In this document: positions 1-7,379 of the stretch, in pieces | Layout of the letters: every line of letters starts with the position of its first letter | How positions within the stretch are numbered: position 1 is the first letter of the stretch | NCBI GenBank assembly: GCA_937880125.1 | Contig: CALFLU010000015.1 | Location: forward strand, 1-10,300 | Reading direction: 5' to 3' | Source of the DNA: an uncultured Eubacteriaceae bacterium | GTDB lineage: Bacteria > Bacillota > Clostridia > Eubacteriales > UBA1433 | DNA: 10,300 nt | Made by a program: the position numbers and the translations under genes | Notes under the pieces: model-generated | The model's input: only the letters and a program-made list of their open reading frames with translations | The model's database searches: none | Told to the model about the DNA's origin: nothing

Positions 1-212
1 GATGCATCGAGAGCATCGATATCGGCGCCTACGACAGCTGCATAGGCGGGTGCAAGTATTGCTATGCCGTAAGAAGCGTGGCAGCAGCACAAAAAAATAG
101 CCTGCTGCACGATGCGGCCTCGCCGTGCCTGATCGGAACAATCGGCAAAGAGAGTGTCGTTACAGAGAGAAGTGTAGAAAGCCTGCGAGGCGGGCAACTC
201 AAAATGTGGTAA
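1..212 (+). CDS. DUF1848 family protein, C-terminal end (partial)
   Basis: Reading frame 3 (first full codon at 3) is open to TAA at 210-212, giving the last 69 residues of a protein whose start lies outside the window. The fragment carries the cysteine cluster CIGGCKYC (CxxxCxxC, codons at 39, 51 and 60) inside the stretch DIGAYDSC...CYA, then a tail with the pattern SPCLIG...ER..ESLRGGQ. As I recall the family, this is the usual C-terminal signature of DUF1848 proteins, which are common in Clostridia and have no settled function. The cysteine spacing resembles a radical-SAM type iron-sulfur site, so metal or cluster binding is plausible but inferred. A good terminator follows directly, so this gene ends its transcription unit. 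The family call is fairly sure; the function is unknown. Confidence 0.75.
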   Translation, partial: CIESIDIGAYDSCIGGCKYCYAVRSVAAAQKNSLLHDAASPCLIGTIGKESVVTERSVESLRGGQLKMW

Positions 213-228
213 AAATGAAAAATCAATG

Positions 229-262
229 AAACTGCTTTGATAATCAAGCAGTTTTTATTTTT
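229..262 (+). terminator. Intrinsic terminator after the DUF1848 gene
   Basis: AAACTGCTT (229-237) pairs with AAGCAGTTT (246-254) around an 8-base loop, and the pairing can extend inward as TGA/TCA if one T is bulged. A T-rich run follows (TTATTTTTTT). It begins 17 bases after the stop codon at 212. Confidence 0.85.
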
Positions 263-352
263 TTGAAATGTTTTTTTCATCGGCTAAAAAATGAAAAATC
301 GCTGTGGTATCCCAAGTATCGTGCAAAAACTTTTTACACGGAAAAATGAAGG

Positions 353-380
353 TTGAAAAAATTTTTAAAAATGAGATACT
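353..380 (+). promoter_or_regulatory. Possible promoter for the malY-like gene
   Basis: TTGAAA (353-358) and GATACT (375-380) are separated by 16 bases, about 45 bases before the chosen start codon. The -10 match is only moderate and the whole stretch is A/T-rich, so other placements are possible. Confidence 0.35.
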
Positions 381-423
381 GAAAAGTAGAAAAACAGGCC
401 AAAACGTCGTTGAGGTGAATAAA

Positions 424-1632
424 ATGAAATATAATTTTGATGAGATCATGGACCGCAGCCATACCAATGCTTTGAGCACGGACGGGTTTCGCGGCTATAT
501 TTTTGGAGCGGGACCGGAAAAGACCTTTAACTACCGCGATGAGGAGTTTATTCGCATGTGGGTAGCCGATATGGAGTTTGCCACGCCGCCGGAGGTTTGC
601 GAGGCCATCAAAGAGCGTGTGGACAGGCGAATTTTCGGCTGCAGCCGCGTATTTGACACAAGCTACGGAGATGTTTTCTCGGCTTGGTGCAAAGCGCAGT
701 ACGACTGGGATTTTGCCGGGGAAGAGTTGGTGTTTTCCACAGGAGTCATTCCGGCTTTGTACAGTTTGGTGGAAGAGTTGGTCGGCAAAGATGAAAACAT
801 GCTGATTACAACGCCCTCCTACGGATTTTTCAAACACGCGGCAACCTATAACGGCGTCGGTTTGGTTTGCTCGGCGTTAAAGAGTGAAGAGGGTTATTTT
901 CACATTGATTTTGACGACTTTGCGCGCAAGGCCTCAGCACCAAATATGCGATTGGTGCTTTGGTGCAATCCGCACAACCCCACCGGTCGTATGTGGAACG
1001 AGGAAGAATTGACGCAGGTTGCCGAAATTATCGAAAAAAATGACTTATGGGTGATTTCGGATGAAATTCACTGCGACTTGATTCGCGCCGGAAACAAGCA
1101 TATTCCCCTGGGGAAAGTAATGCCGAATTATAAAAAGCTGATTACCTGCATGTCTGCAAGCAAGACCTTTAATTTGGCGGGGTTGATGTTTGCCAATATC
1201 ATCATACGCGACGAAAATACGCGAAAAACCTTTGAAGGGCGGGATAAAAATGCGGGCTTTGTCAATCCGCTGTCGCTGGCGGCGCACCAAGCGGCTTACG
1301 AAAAAGGCGGGGAGTGGTTGGCACAGCTCAAAGACTATTTGGACGGCAACTTTCAATTTGTGAAACAGTATCTGGAAACGCACCTGCCTGAGGCTGTTTT
1401 TGCCATTCCCGAAGCTACCTATCTTGCCTGGATAGACCTACGAAAGGTGCTTGACATTAAGGACGCTTCGCTGTTTTTCGCCGAAGAGGCAGGGGTGCTA
1501 TTGGAGGGTGGAGACAGTTTGTTTGTGGGCAATGCCCGGGGCTATATTCGCCTAAACCTCGCGATGCCGCGCGCACTGGTGGCGGAAGGCATTCGTCGCA
1601 TATGTGATGCGGTTATAAGGCATAGTCGATAA
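424..1632 (+). CDS. patB: MalY/PatB-type C-S beta-lyase (PLP-dependent aminotransferase class I/II fold)
   Basis: A 402-residue, probably cytosolic fold-type I PLP enzyme. The family cleaves the C-S bond of cystathionine or cysteine conjugates, giving a thiol (homocysteine from cystathionine), pyruvate and ammonia. Visible motifs are WVADMEF (46-52), a PLP-site NPHNPTGR (182-189), SDEIHCDL with the pyridine-binding Asp (D213), SASKTFNLAG with the Schiff-base lysine K247, and YIRLNLAMPR with the carboxylate-binding arginine R376. The length fits the family (about 390). The start at 424 is preferred because GAGGTG (410-415) precedes it and the protein then opens MKYNFDEIMDRSHTNA, typical of the family. 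The frame is open upstream to 304, but those extra 40 residues look non-coding. It stands alone between two terminator/promoter junctions. MalY of E. coli also modulates the maltose regulator; nothing here suggests that role. The exact thiol substrate is not predictable from sequence. Confidence 0.92.
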   Translation: MKYNFDEIMDRSHTNALSTDGFRGYIFGAGPEKTFNYRDEEFIRMWVADMEFATPPEVCEAIKERVDRRIFGCSRVFDTSYGDVFSAWCKAQYDWDFAGEELVFSTGVIPALYSLVEELVGKDENMLITTPSYGFFKHAATYNGVGLVCSALKSEEGYFHIDFDDFARKASAPNMRLVLWCNPHNPTGRMWNEEELTQVAEIIEKNDLWVISDEIHCDLIRAGNKHIPLGKVMPNYKKLITCMSASKTFNLAGLMFANIIIRDENTRKTFEGRDKNAGFVNPLSLAAHQAAYEKGGEWLAQLKDYLDGNFQFVKQYLETHLPEAVFAIPEATYLAWIDLRKVLDIKDASLFFAEEAGVLLEGGDSLFVGNARGYIRLNLAMPRALVAEGIRRICDAVIRHSR

Positions 1633-1663
1633 TTTGCGTATAAAAATATAAGTGATAATGTGC

Positions 1664-1672
1664 TGTTATAAT
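1664..1672 (+). promoter_or_regulatory. Extended -10 promoter element for the nuclease-helicase gene
   Basis: TGTTATAAT carries a perfect TATAAT (1667-1672) with the upstream TG of an extended -10 site. No convincing -35 lies 16-18 bases upstream, which extended -10 promoters can tolerate. It is 26 bases before the TTG start, giving a very short leader and separate expression from the upstream lyase gene. Confidence 0.5.
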
Positions 1673-1697
1673 TTGTTGACGTAGGAGGGATTTTTTA

Positions 1698-3650
1698 TTG
1701 AGGGCGTTTTATGTAAATGATGTACCTAGTTTTATAAAACAGTCAGAAAGTGATATTCTCGGGGAAATGGCCATGAACAATCCGTTTGCATTGGAAGATT
1801 TGCAGCGTAATGCATGGTTGGAAGAAATAAGGCTACTAAAAAATGTGTTAGGCGAAGTTGGGCGAGGAGATATTATCTTTGAATATAGCATTCCGCGCGT
1901 CGGCAGGCGTATTGACGCTGTGTATATTGTCGATGGTTTAATCTTCTTGCTCGAATTCAAAATTGGCGCAAAAGAATACTCAAAATATGCAATAGAACAA
2001 GTTACAGATTATGCATTAGACTTGAAGAATTTTCACAAAGAAAGTCATAGATGTCTGCTGATTCCTATACTCATTGCAACAAAAGCTCCAGAAATTGTTT
2101 TAGAATTTCAAGAAATGAAAGAAGGTATTTTGGAAGTTTCAAAATGCAACCGAAATACTTTGGCTAATATGCTAAAGCTTGCATTGTTCAAATTTCGCGC
2201 AAAAGATTTTGACGCGAAGGTGTGGATAGATTCACCCTATGCGCCTACACCTACGATTATTGAAGCAGCACAAGCACTATATCGTGGTCATAATGTTTCA
2301 GATATTTCTCGCAATGATGCCAGTGCTGTGAATTTGAACCAAACTACTGAAGCGATCAATGACATTATTGATAGGAGCAAACGAGAGCATAAAAAATCCA
2401 TCTGCTTTATTACGGGAGTGCCAGGAGCTGGGAAAACCTTAGCCGGTCTTAATATTGCAAATGAACGCCATAAATTTGACGAAAATGAGCATGCAGTTTT
2501 TTTATCTGGCAACCAACCTTTAGTCGATGTTTTACGAGAAGCACTCGCTCGCGATGAAAGCGCAAGGCTAGATATCAAAAAAAATGAAGCATTGACAAAA
2601 GCTAAAGCTTTTATACAGAATATTCATCATTTCCGTGATGACGCCCTGGCTATGCAAGAAGCACCAAACGAAAAAGTTGTAATTTTTGATGAAGCACAGC
2701 GCGCGTGGACAGAAAACATGTTACTTAGTTTTATGGAGCGTAAAAAAGGGAAATCAGATTTTTTTATGTCGGAACCTTCGTTCCTTATTAGCGTCATGGA
2801 TCGACACAAAGATTGGGCTGTCATTATTTGTTTAGTAGGTGGTGGACAAGAAATAAATACAGGCGAAGCGGGTCTGATAGAATGGTTTGATGCGATTCGA
2901 AAAGACTATTCGCACTGGGATGTATATGTGTCAGAAAAAATATCAGATAGTGAATATACACGTGGTCTTTCGATGAAACAACTTTTTCTTGATTTGGAAT
3001 ATGTTGTTGTAGATGCACTGCATTTGGCTGTATCGTTGCGGTCCTTTCGAAGTGAAAATGTAGCAGCATTTATAAAAGCGATTCTCGATGTAGAAAAAGA
3101 GCATGCGAAAAAATTATATGACACATTGCGCAACGATTACCCTATTGTTCTAACAAGGGATATAGATAAAGCGAGGGAGTGGGTTCGTATGCAAGCCAAA
3201 GGGACTGAGCGATATGGCATAATCGCCAGTTCGGGCGCTAGGCGACTGAGGCCATCTGGCATCTGGGTGCAAAGCAAAATTAATGCAGTTAATTGGTTTT
3301 TAAATGATGCCGCCGATATTCGCTCGTCGTATTTTTTAGAAGAAGTTGCCACAGAATTTGATATTCAAGGATTAGAGCTTGATTGGGCAGTGGTGTGTTG
3401 GGATGCGAATTTGCGCCTTATTCAAAATCATTTCCATTATTATAGCTTTACAGGTTCTAAGTGGCAAAATGTCAGGAATAAAGACAAAATTCTTTATCTA
3501 AAAAATGCATATCGTGTTTTGCTTACTCGAGCTAGACAAGGAATGGTTATTTTCGTTCCCAACGGCAACGAGGAAGATATCACACGGTTATCGATATATT
3601 ATGATGGAATTTATCAATTTTTTAAAGAGATAGGCATATGCGAAATATAG
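1698..3650 (+). CDS. PD-(D/E)xK nuclease fused to SF1 helicase (DUF2075 / Schlafen group 3-like), candidate single-gene defence protein
   Basis: A 650-residue two-part protein. The N-terminal part shows a RecB-like nuclease signature: GRRIDAV with D73, LLEFKIG with E86 and K88, and QVTDYALDL with Q101. The rest is an SF1-type NTPase: Walker A GVPGAGKT (240-247, K246), Walker B VVIFDEAQRAW (D331, E332, with the DEAQ box), a motif-V-like EFDIQGLELD (about 553-562) and motif VI LLTRAR with R611. This arrangement matches the DUF2075 (Schlafen group 3-like helicase) family. The TTG start is set by a near-perfect ribosome site GGAGG (1684-1688) 9 bases upstream; the next in-frame ATG is 23 codons later. 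The gene is visibly more A/T-rich than the lyase gene before it and has its own promoter and no operon partner, which suggests transfer. Such proteins are expected to move along nucleic acid and cut it. A role in phage or plasmid defence is inference; a DNA repair role is the alternative. Confidence 0.85.
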   Translation: MRAFYVNDVPSFIKQSESDILGEMAMNNPFALEDLQRNAWLEEIRLLKNVLGEVGRGDIIFEYSIPRVGRRIDAVYIVDGLIFLLEFKIGAKEYSKYAIEQVTDYALDLKNFHKESHRCLLIPILIATKAPEIVLEFQEMKEGILEVSKCNRNTLANMLKLALFKFRAKDFDAKVWIDSPYAPTPTIIEAAQALYRGHNVSDISRNDASAVNLNQTTEAINDIIDRSKREHKKSICFITGVPGAGKTLAGLNIANERHKFDENEHAVFLSGNQPLVDVLREALARDESARLDIKKNEALTKAKAFIQNIHHFRDDALAMQEAPNEKVVIFDEAQRAWTENMLLSFMERKKGKSDFFMSEPSFLISVMDRHKDWAVIICLVGGGQEINTGEAGLIEWFDAIRKDYSHWDVYVSEKISDSEYTRGLSMKQLFLDLEYVVVDALHLAVSLRSFRSENVAAFIKAILDVEKEHAKKLYDTLRNDYPIVLTRDIDKAREWVRMQAKGTERYGIIASSGARRLRPSGIWVQSKINAVNWFLNDAADIRSSYFLEEVATEFDIQGLELDWAVVCWDANLRLIQNHFHYYSFTGSKWQNVRNKDKILYLKNAYRVLLTRARQGMVIFVPNGNEEDITRLSIYYDGIYQFFKEIGICEI

Positions 3651-3763
3651 CGAATTTAGGCTTAAAAGAAAGTATCCTAGGTTTGGCGAATTGATTTTCT
3701 AATAAAGTATTTGAAATAAGTGACAACATGATGAAAAGAAAGGAATATTTCTGTGATACCTAT

Positions 3764-3792
3764 TTGCCAAAGTGATTCTGATTTGGTATAAT
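3764..3792 (+). promoter_or_regulatory. Strong sigma-A-type promoter for ctc
   Basis: TTGCCA (3764-3769), a 17-base spacer and a perfect TATAAT (3787-3792) preceded by TGG, forming an extended -10. Transcription should begin near 3799, leaving a leader of about 175 bases before the ctc start codon. B. subtilis ctc is known for sigma-B control; this promoter is instead of the housekeeping type. Confidence 0.8.
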
Positions 3793-3830
3793 ACTAAAAT
3801 ATTGAAAATCAACAACGATAGAGGAAGCGT

Positions 3831-3956
3831 TTGCAAAAAACATATCGCGGACTCGGTTCTTGTGCCTTACTTGAATTTTGGTTCGGCAGTTATATCACGC
3901 AGAGCTTTGCGGGAAAATGCAATGAACTTGGCAAAACGGGTGTGCGAGAGCCTTGA
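3831..3956 (+). CDS. Possible 41-codon leader ORF upstream of ctc
   Basis: A TTG-initiated frame of 41 codons with GAGGA (3821-3825) 5 bases upstream, ending in TGA just 4 bases before the ctc ribosome site. It opens LQKTYRGLGSCALLEFWF (M at the first position if used) and has no recognised motif and no obvious regulatory codon run. It could be a small translated leader, a remnant of an older gene, or chance; the region could equally act as structured RNA. Another frame across the same stretch (3772-3972) is also open, so openness alone is weak evidence. Confidence 0.2.
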   Translation: MQKTYRGLGSCALLEFWFGSYITQSFAGKCNELGKTGVREP

Positions 3957-3973
3957 TAATAAGGAGAAATAAT

Positions 3974-4606
3974 ATGAGCGAAAAAGTAACATTAACCATT
4001 GAAAAAAGGAAAAAAGAAGGGGAAGTGACAAACAAACAGCTGAGAAGAGCAGGCTATATTCCCGCTGTTATCAACAGCAAAGGAAAGGATTCGATTTCCG
4101 TAAAAATAAAAAGAGATGAATTGGTGAAAAACATTTCAAAACATGGAAAAAACTACTTGTTCACCCTTGATTTGGGCGGAAAGGACACTTATGCCGCCAT
4201 GATCAAAGATATGCAATATTCTCCTGTGAGAAGAGATTTGTTGCACGTTGATTTTCAACACGTATCTTTGGATACAGAAATTAAAATCAACCTTGGTGTA
4301 AGAGTAATAGGCAGAGAAGCTGTTGAGCATAAAAGACTGCTGATCATGCAACAGTTGGACGAAATTCCCGTAAGAGGGCTGCCGCAAGATATTCCCGAAT
4401 CGGTGGAAATTGATGTAACGGAATTTGAAGCGGGAGACAAGGTAAGTGTGGAAGACATCACATTGCCAAAAGGAATTACGGCAGAAATTGAAGGGGATAC
4501 ACTGATATTGTCGGTGCGTGAACCGAAGATGGTTGAAGAAACAGAAGAAGGTGCAGAAGAGCAAGCGGCAGAAACGGAAGCAGCAGCAGAAGGCGAAGAA
4601 GAATAA
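3974..4606 (+). CDS. ctc: Ribosomal protein bL25, Ctc (TL5) long form
   Basis: A 210-residue protein of the L25/TL5/Ctc family, which binds 5S rRNA in the large ribosomal subunit. Residues 1 to about 90 form the L25-like 5S-binding domain, including the conserved block LRRAGYIPAVI and the following KIKRDEL. Residues from about 95 to 180 form the second beta-rich domain of the TL5/Ctc form (DFQHVSLDTEIKINLGVRVI, PVRGLPQDIPESVEIDV). The tail from about 185 is a strongly acidic, low-complexity run of Glu and Ala that ends the protein, a common feature of this form. The ATG at 3974 is chosen because AAGGAG (3961-3966) sits 7 bases before it; the frame also runs upstream to a TTG at 3953 without a good ribosome site. 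It is flanked by its own promoter and terminator, so it is monocistronic here, without the pth gene that often neighbours it. Confidence 0.93.
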   Translation: MSEKVTLTIEKRKKEGEVTNKQLRRAGYIPAVINSKGKDSISVKIKRDELVKNISKHGKNYLFTLDLGGKDTYAAMIKDMQYSPVRRDLLHVDFQHVSLDTEIKINLGVRVIGREAVEHKRLLIMQQLDEIPVRGLPQDIPESVEIDVTEFEAGDKVSVEDITLPKGITAEIEGDTLILSVREPKMVEETEEGAEEQAAETEAAAEGEEE

Positions 4607-4641
4607 AGAATTCGGATATGCAAATCTGTTATACGGATTTT

Positions 4642-4676
4642 ATGCCGATCATCATTGTGATGGTCGGTATTTTTTT
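4642..4676 (+). terminator. Intrinsic terminator after ctc
   Basis: A 13-bp stem (4642-4654 with 4658-4670, two G-U pairs) closes a 3-base loop and is followed at once by a T run to 4676. It begins 35 bases after the ctc stop codon. Confidence 0.9.
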
Positions 4677-4722
4677 ATCGTGAAGACAAAAATTTTGCTT
4701 TAAAAAGTCATTGCAAATGTGG

Positions 4723-4751
4723 TTGTGATAGGTGGGGCGGACTGGTATAAT
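4723..4751 (+). promoter_or_regulatory. Promoter for the HerA-like ATPase gene
   Basis: TTGTGA (4723-4728), a 17-base spacer and a perfect TATAAT (4746-4751) with upstream TGG (extended -10), the same TGGTATAAT core as the ctc promoter. The predicted leader is about 85 bases. Confidence 0.7.
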
Positions 4752-4842
4752 TATCTTAATAAAATCAGTTGCGTAAACAGATGCATCGTGGCAAGGTATT
4801 TTGAGAAAAACACCCTGAAAACACAGAGAAACGGAGATAGAC

Positions 4843-7233
4843 ATGCAGGATTTTGAAAAAATGGGCGTATTTTATTTAGGAAAAAAATACGATGTCGAGC
4901 AAAAGCAATTACAGGAAGAAATGGTGCTCTATAAGTCAAAAAATCTGACGACGCATGGCGTGATTATCGGCATGACGGGCAGCGGCAAAACCGGGGTTGG
5001 AATAGGTATTATAGAAGAAGCGGCGATTGATAACATTCCCGTGATTGCCATTGACCCCAAAGGGGACTTAACAAATCTGGCACTGACCTTTCCGCAGCTG
5101 CAGGGAGAAGATTTTCGCCCCTGGATCAATTTGCAGGAAGCGGCAAGCAAAGGAATTGCACCGGATGAATATGCGCAGCAACAAGCAGATTCATGGAAAA
5201 AAGGGCTTGAGGACTGGGGCCAAAATGGGCAGCGCATTCAACGATTGAAAGATGCGGCTGAGGTTGTTGTCTACACACCGGGCAGCTCGGCCGGGCGGGG
5301 CGTGAGCGTGCTGAAATCCTTTGATCCGCCTCCTTTAGAAGTGCTCAATGATAAGGACGCGCTGCGAGACCGCATACAAATCACGGCGACAAGTCTGCTG
5401 TCGCTGATTGACCTCAGTGAGGCAACTTCTATCAGCAGAGAACACATTTTGATTTCAACAATTATTGAATATGCCTGGAGTGCGGGCCAAAGCCTTAGTC
5501 TGCCCGATTTGATCAACGCAATTCAAACGCCGCCTATTCAGCAGGTAGGCGTGATGGATATGGAAAGTTTTTTTCCCGCCAAGGAACGTTTTTCGCTGGC
5601 AATGTCATTGAACAATCTATTGGCTTCGCCGAGTTTTCAGGCGTGGCTGGAAGGGGAATCGATGGATATCAATCGGTTTTTATACAGCGAGAGAGGAAAA
5701 CCGAAAATTTCCGTTTTTTCTATTGCACATTTATCCGACAGCGAAAGAATGTTTTTTGTGACGATGCTGTTAAACGAAATCTTATCCTGGGTGCGCACAC
5801 AGCCGGGAACAGGCAGCCTGCGCGCACTGTTGTATATGGACGAATTGTTCGGTTATCTGCCTCCTACGGCAAACCCGCCGTCGAAAACGCCGCTGTTGAC
5901 ACTGCTCAAGCAAGCGAGGGCCTATGGCCTGGGACTTTTGCTGTCCACGCAAAACCCCGTGGATTTGGATTATAAAGCGTTGTCCAATGCAGGGACATGG
6001 TTTATCGGCAGGCTGCAGACCGAACGCGACAAAGAAAGAGTACTCGCGGGACTGGAAGGCGCTGCGCTGGGTGGTAGCTTTGACAAACAACGAACCGAAC
6101 AAATTTTGGCGGGATTGGGACAGCGCGTGTTTTATCTGCACAGCGTGCATGAAGATAGTCCCGTGGTGTTTAGCACCAGATGGGTGTTGTCCTATCTGGC
6201 GGGTCCGTTAACCAGGGAGCAAATCGCCTCTTTGCCTTCGGCGCATATTCAAGAAGTGGTGCGGACGCAAACTGCGGCACCGACTACACAGCCTGTTTCA
6301 AATATCAGCACGCCGTCAGCGGCGCCATCGGGCAACACACCGCCTGCCTTGCCTCCGCAAATCAAGCAGGTTTTTTGGCCGGCATTGGGCGGGGTGGGCA
6401 CAGAGGTGCTCTATACGCCCATGGTGCTGGGCGTGGCAGAGGTGTTTTATGAAAGCGCAAAGCATAAAGTGGCAACAACAGAGACATACACGATAGTCTC
6501 CCCCCTTCACGAGGGTCCTATGGCGCTGGATTGGAGCGAAGGTGAAAGGATTGGCATGGAGCTCAGAGAACTCGAAAAACAACCTGTGCAAAATGCGCAA
6601 TACGAAAATGTGCCTCAAGTGGCTGCAGACCCACGCAGTTATGACGGTTGGCAAAAGCTTTTGTCGCAATATATTCGTACCGAATTATCACTTACGCTGC
6701 TTTTTGGCCCGACATTAAAGGTCTTTTCGCAGCCGGGTGAATCGGAACGTGATTTTTTGATAAGGTTGCAACATTTGGCCCATGAACAAAGAGATGAGGA
6801 TACCGAGGCATTGAGAAAGAAATACGATTCAAAGTTGACGGTTTTGGAGGACAGATATCGCAGGGCGCGCCAGGCGTTGGAAAAACAAACGTCGATGGCT
6901 TCGCAAAAAAAGATGGATGCGGCCGTATCGGCCGGCACTGCACTGTTGGGAGCGTTGTTTGGCCGCCGCGGAGGTTCGGTTGGCAGAGTGGGCACGGCGG
7001 TACGCAGCACGAGCAGGGCATTTCAGAGTGGGGAAGGCATTAACCGTGCCGAAGAAAATCTTGCGTCTGTTGAAGCTCAACTCGATAAGATGCAGGCAGA
7101 TATTGAACAGGAAGTAAAAATGATTTCCGCCAAATATGATATGCAAAATGAAGTTTTGGAAGAAATTCAAATCAGACCGATGAGCAAAAACATCACGATT
7201 CACTTTGTCGGTTTGGCATGGCGCACACAGTGA
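4843..7233 (+). CDS. HerA/FtsK-superfamily ATPase (DUF87-type DNA-translocase-like) with C-terminal coiled coils
   Basis: A 796-residue P-loop protein. Walker A is GMTGSGKT (43-50, K49), followed by VIAIDPKGDLTNLAL, the opening typical of HerA-like translocases. Walker B is LLYMDELFGYLPP (D333, E334), STQNPVDLDYKAL (368-380) fits the sensor region, and FIGRLQTERD (387 onward, R390) fits the arginine-finger block. After about 475 comes a Pro/Ala/Thr-rich linker. The C-terminal half has a predicted coiled coil (about 638-690), a short Gly/Ala-rich hydrophobic patch ALLGALFGRRGG (about 700-711), a second coiled coil (about 735-775) and a short beta-like end. There is no signal peptide. The start is supported by GGAGA (4833-4837). 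HerA proteins form hexamers that move DNA, often with the nuclease NurA, but no NurA gene is adjacent. The cellular role is unknown; DNA repair, conjugation-like transport or defence are all possible. Confidence 0.8.
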   Translation: MQDFEKMGVFYLGKKYDVEQKQLQEEMVLYKSKNLTTHGVIIGMTGSGKTGVGIGIIEEAAIDNIPVIAIDPKGDLTNLALTFPQLQGEDFRPWINLQEAASKGIAPDEYAQQQADSWKKGLEDWGQNGQRIQRLKDAAEVVVYTPGSSAGRGVSVLKSFDPPPLEVLNDKDALRDRIQITATSLLSLIDLSEATSISREHILISTIIEYAWSAGQSLSLPDLINAIQTPPIQQVGVMDMESFFPAKERFSLAMSLNNLLASPSFQAWLEGESMDINRFLYSERGKPKISVFSIAHLSDSERMFFVTMLLNEILSWVRTQPGTGSLRALLYMDELFGYLPPTANPPSKTPLLTLLKQARAYGLGLLLSTQNPVDLDYKALSNAGTWFIGRLQTERDKERVLAGLEGAALGGSFDKQRTEQILAGLGQRVFYLHSVHEDSPVVFSTRWVLSYLAGPLTREQIASLPSAHIQEVVRTQTAAPTTQPVSNISTPSAAPSGNTPPALPPQIKQVFWPALGGVGTEVLYTPMVLGVAEVFYESAKHKVATTETYTIVSPLHEGPMALDWSEGERIGMELRELEKQPVQNAQYENVPQVAADPRSYDGWQKLLSQYIRTELSLTLLFGPTLKVFSQPGESERDFLIRLQHLAHEQRDEDTEALRKKYDSKLTVLEDRYRRARQALEKQTSMASQKKMDAAVSAGTALLGALFGRRGGSVGRVGTAVRSTSRAFQSGEGINRAEENLASVEAQLDKMQADIEQEVKMISAKYDMQNEVLEEIQIRPMSKNITIHFVGLAWRTQ

Positions 7234-7291
7234 AGCGATGCAGACAGCAGCCCTATATGTAACACACGATCAGAATTAGAAAATAATACCG

Positions 7292-7332
7292 AAAAAAGCC
7301 TGCGGTGCACAAAATGCGATGCAGGCTTTTTT
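7292..7332. terminator. Bidirectional terminator between convergent genes
   Basis: A 12-bp perfect stem (AAAAAAGCCTGC at 7292-7303, GCAGGCTTTTTT at 7321-7332) encloses a 17-base loop. The T run serves the plus-strand ATPase gene and the A run, read on the other strand, serves the minus-strand transporter gene ending at 7380. Confidence 0.88.
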
Positions 7333-7379
7333 ATAATAAACAGGTGAATACATTTGCCCCCCAACAGCAAAGCAAAAAA

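Noticed and set aside
304..423. Upstream extension of the malY-like frame
   Set aside because: No ribosome site precedes it, the 40 extra residues look low-complexity and Lys-rich, and the family start is at 424.
3652..3694. Weak hairpin after the nuclease-helicase gene as a terminator
   Set aside because: The roughly 10-bp stem depends on several G-U pairs, has a 15-base loop and lacks a T run directly after it.
3772..3972. 66-codon open frame upstream of ctc starting at GTG
   Set aside because: It starts inside the ctc promoter, before the predicted transcription start, and has no ribosome site.
4136..4623. Two long minus-strand frames opposite ctc
   Set aside because: They are antisense shadows of the biased ctc codons; products are Ser- or Phe-rich with no recognisable domain and no ribosome site.
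5643..6452. Several overlapping frames inside the HerA-like ATPase gene on both strands
   Set aside because: The ATPase frame has intact motifs throughout; the others are out-of-frame shadows.
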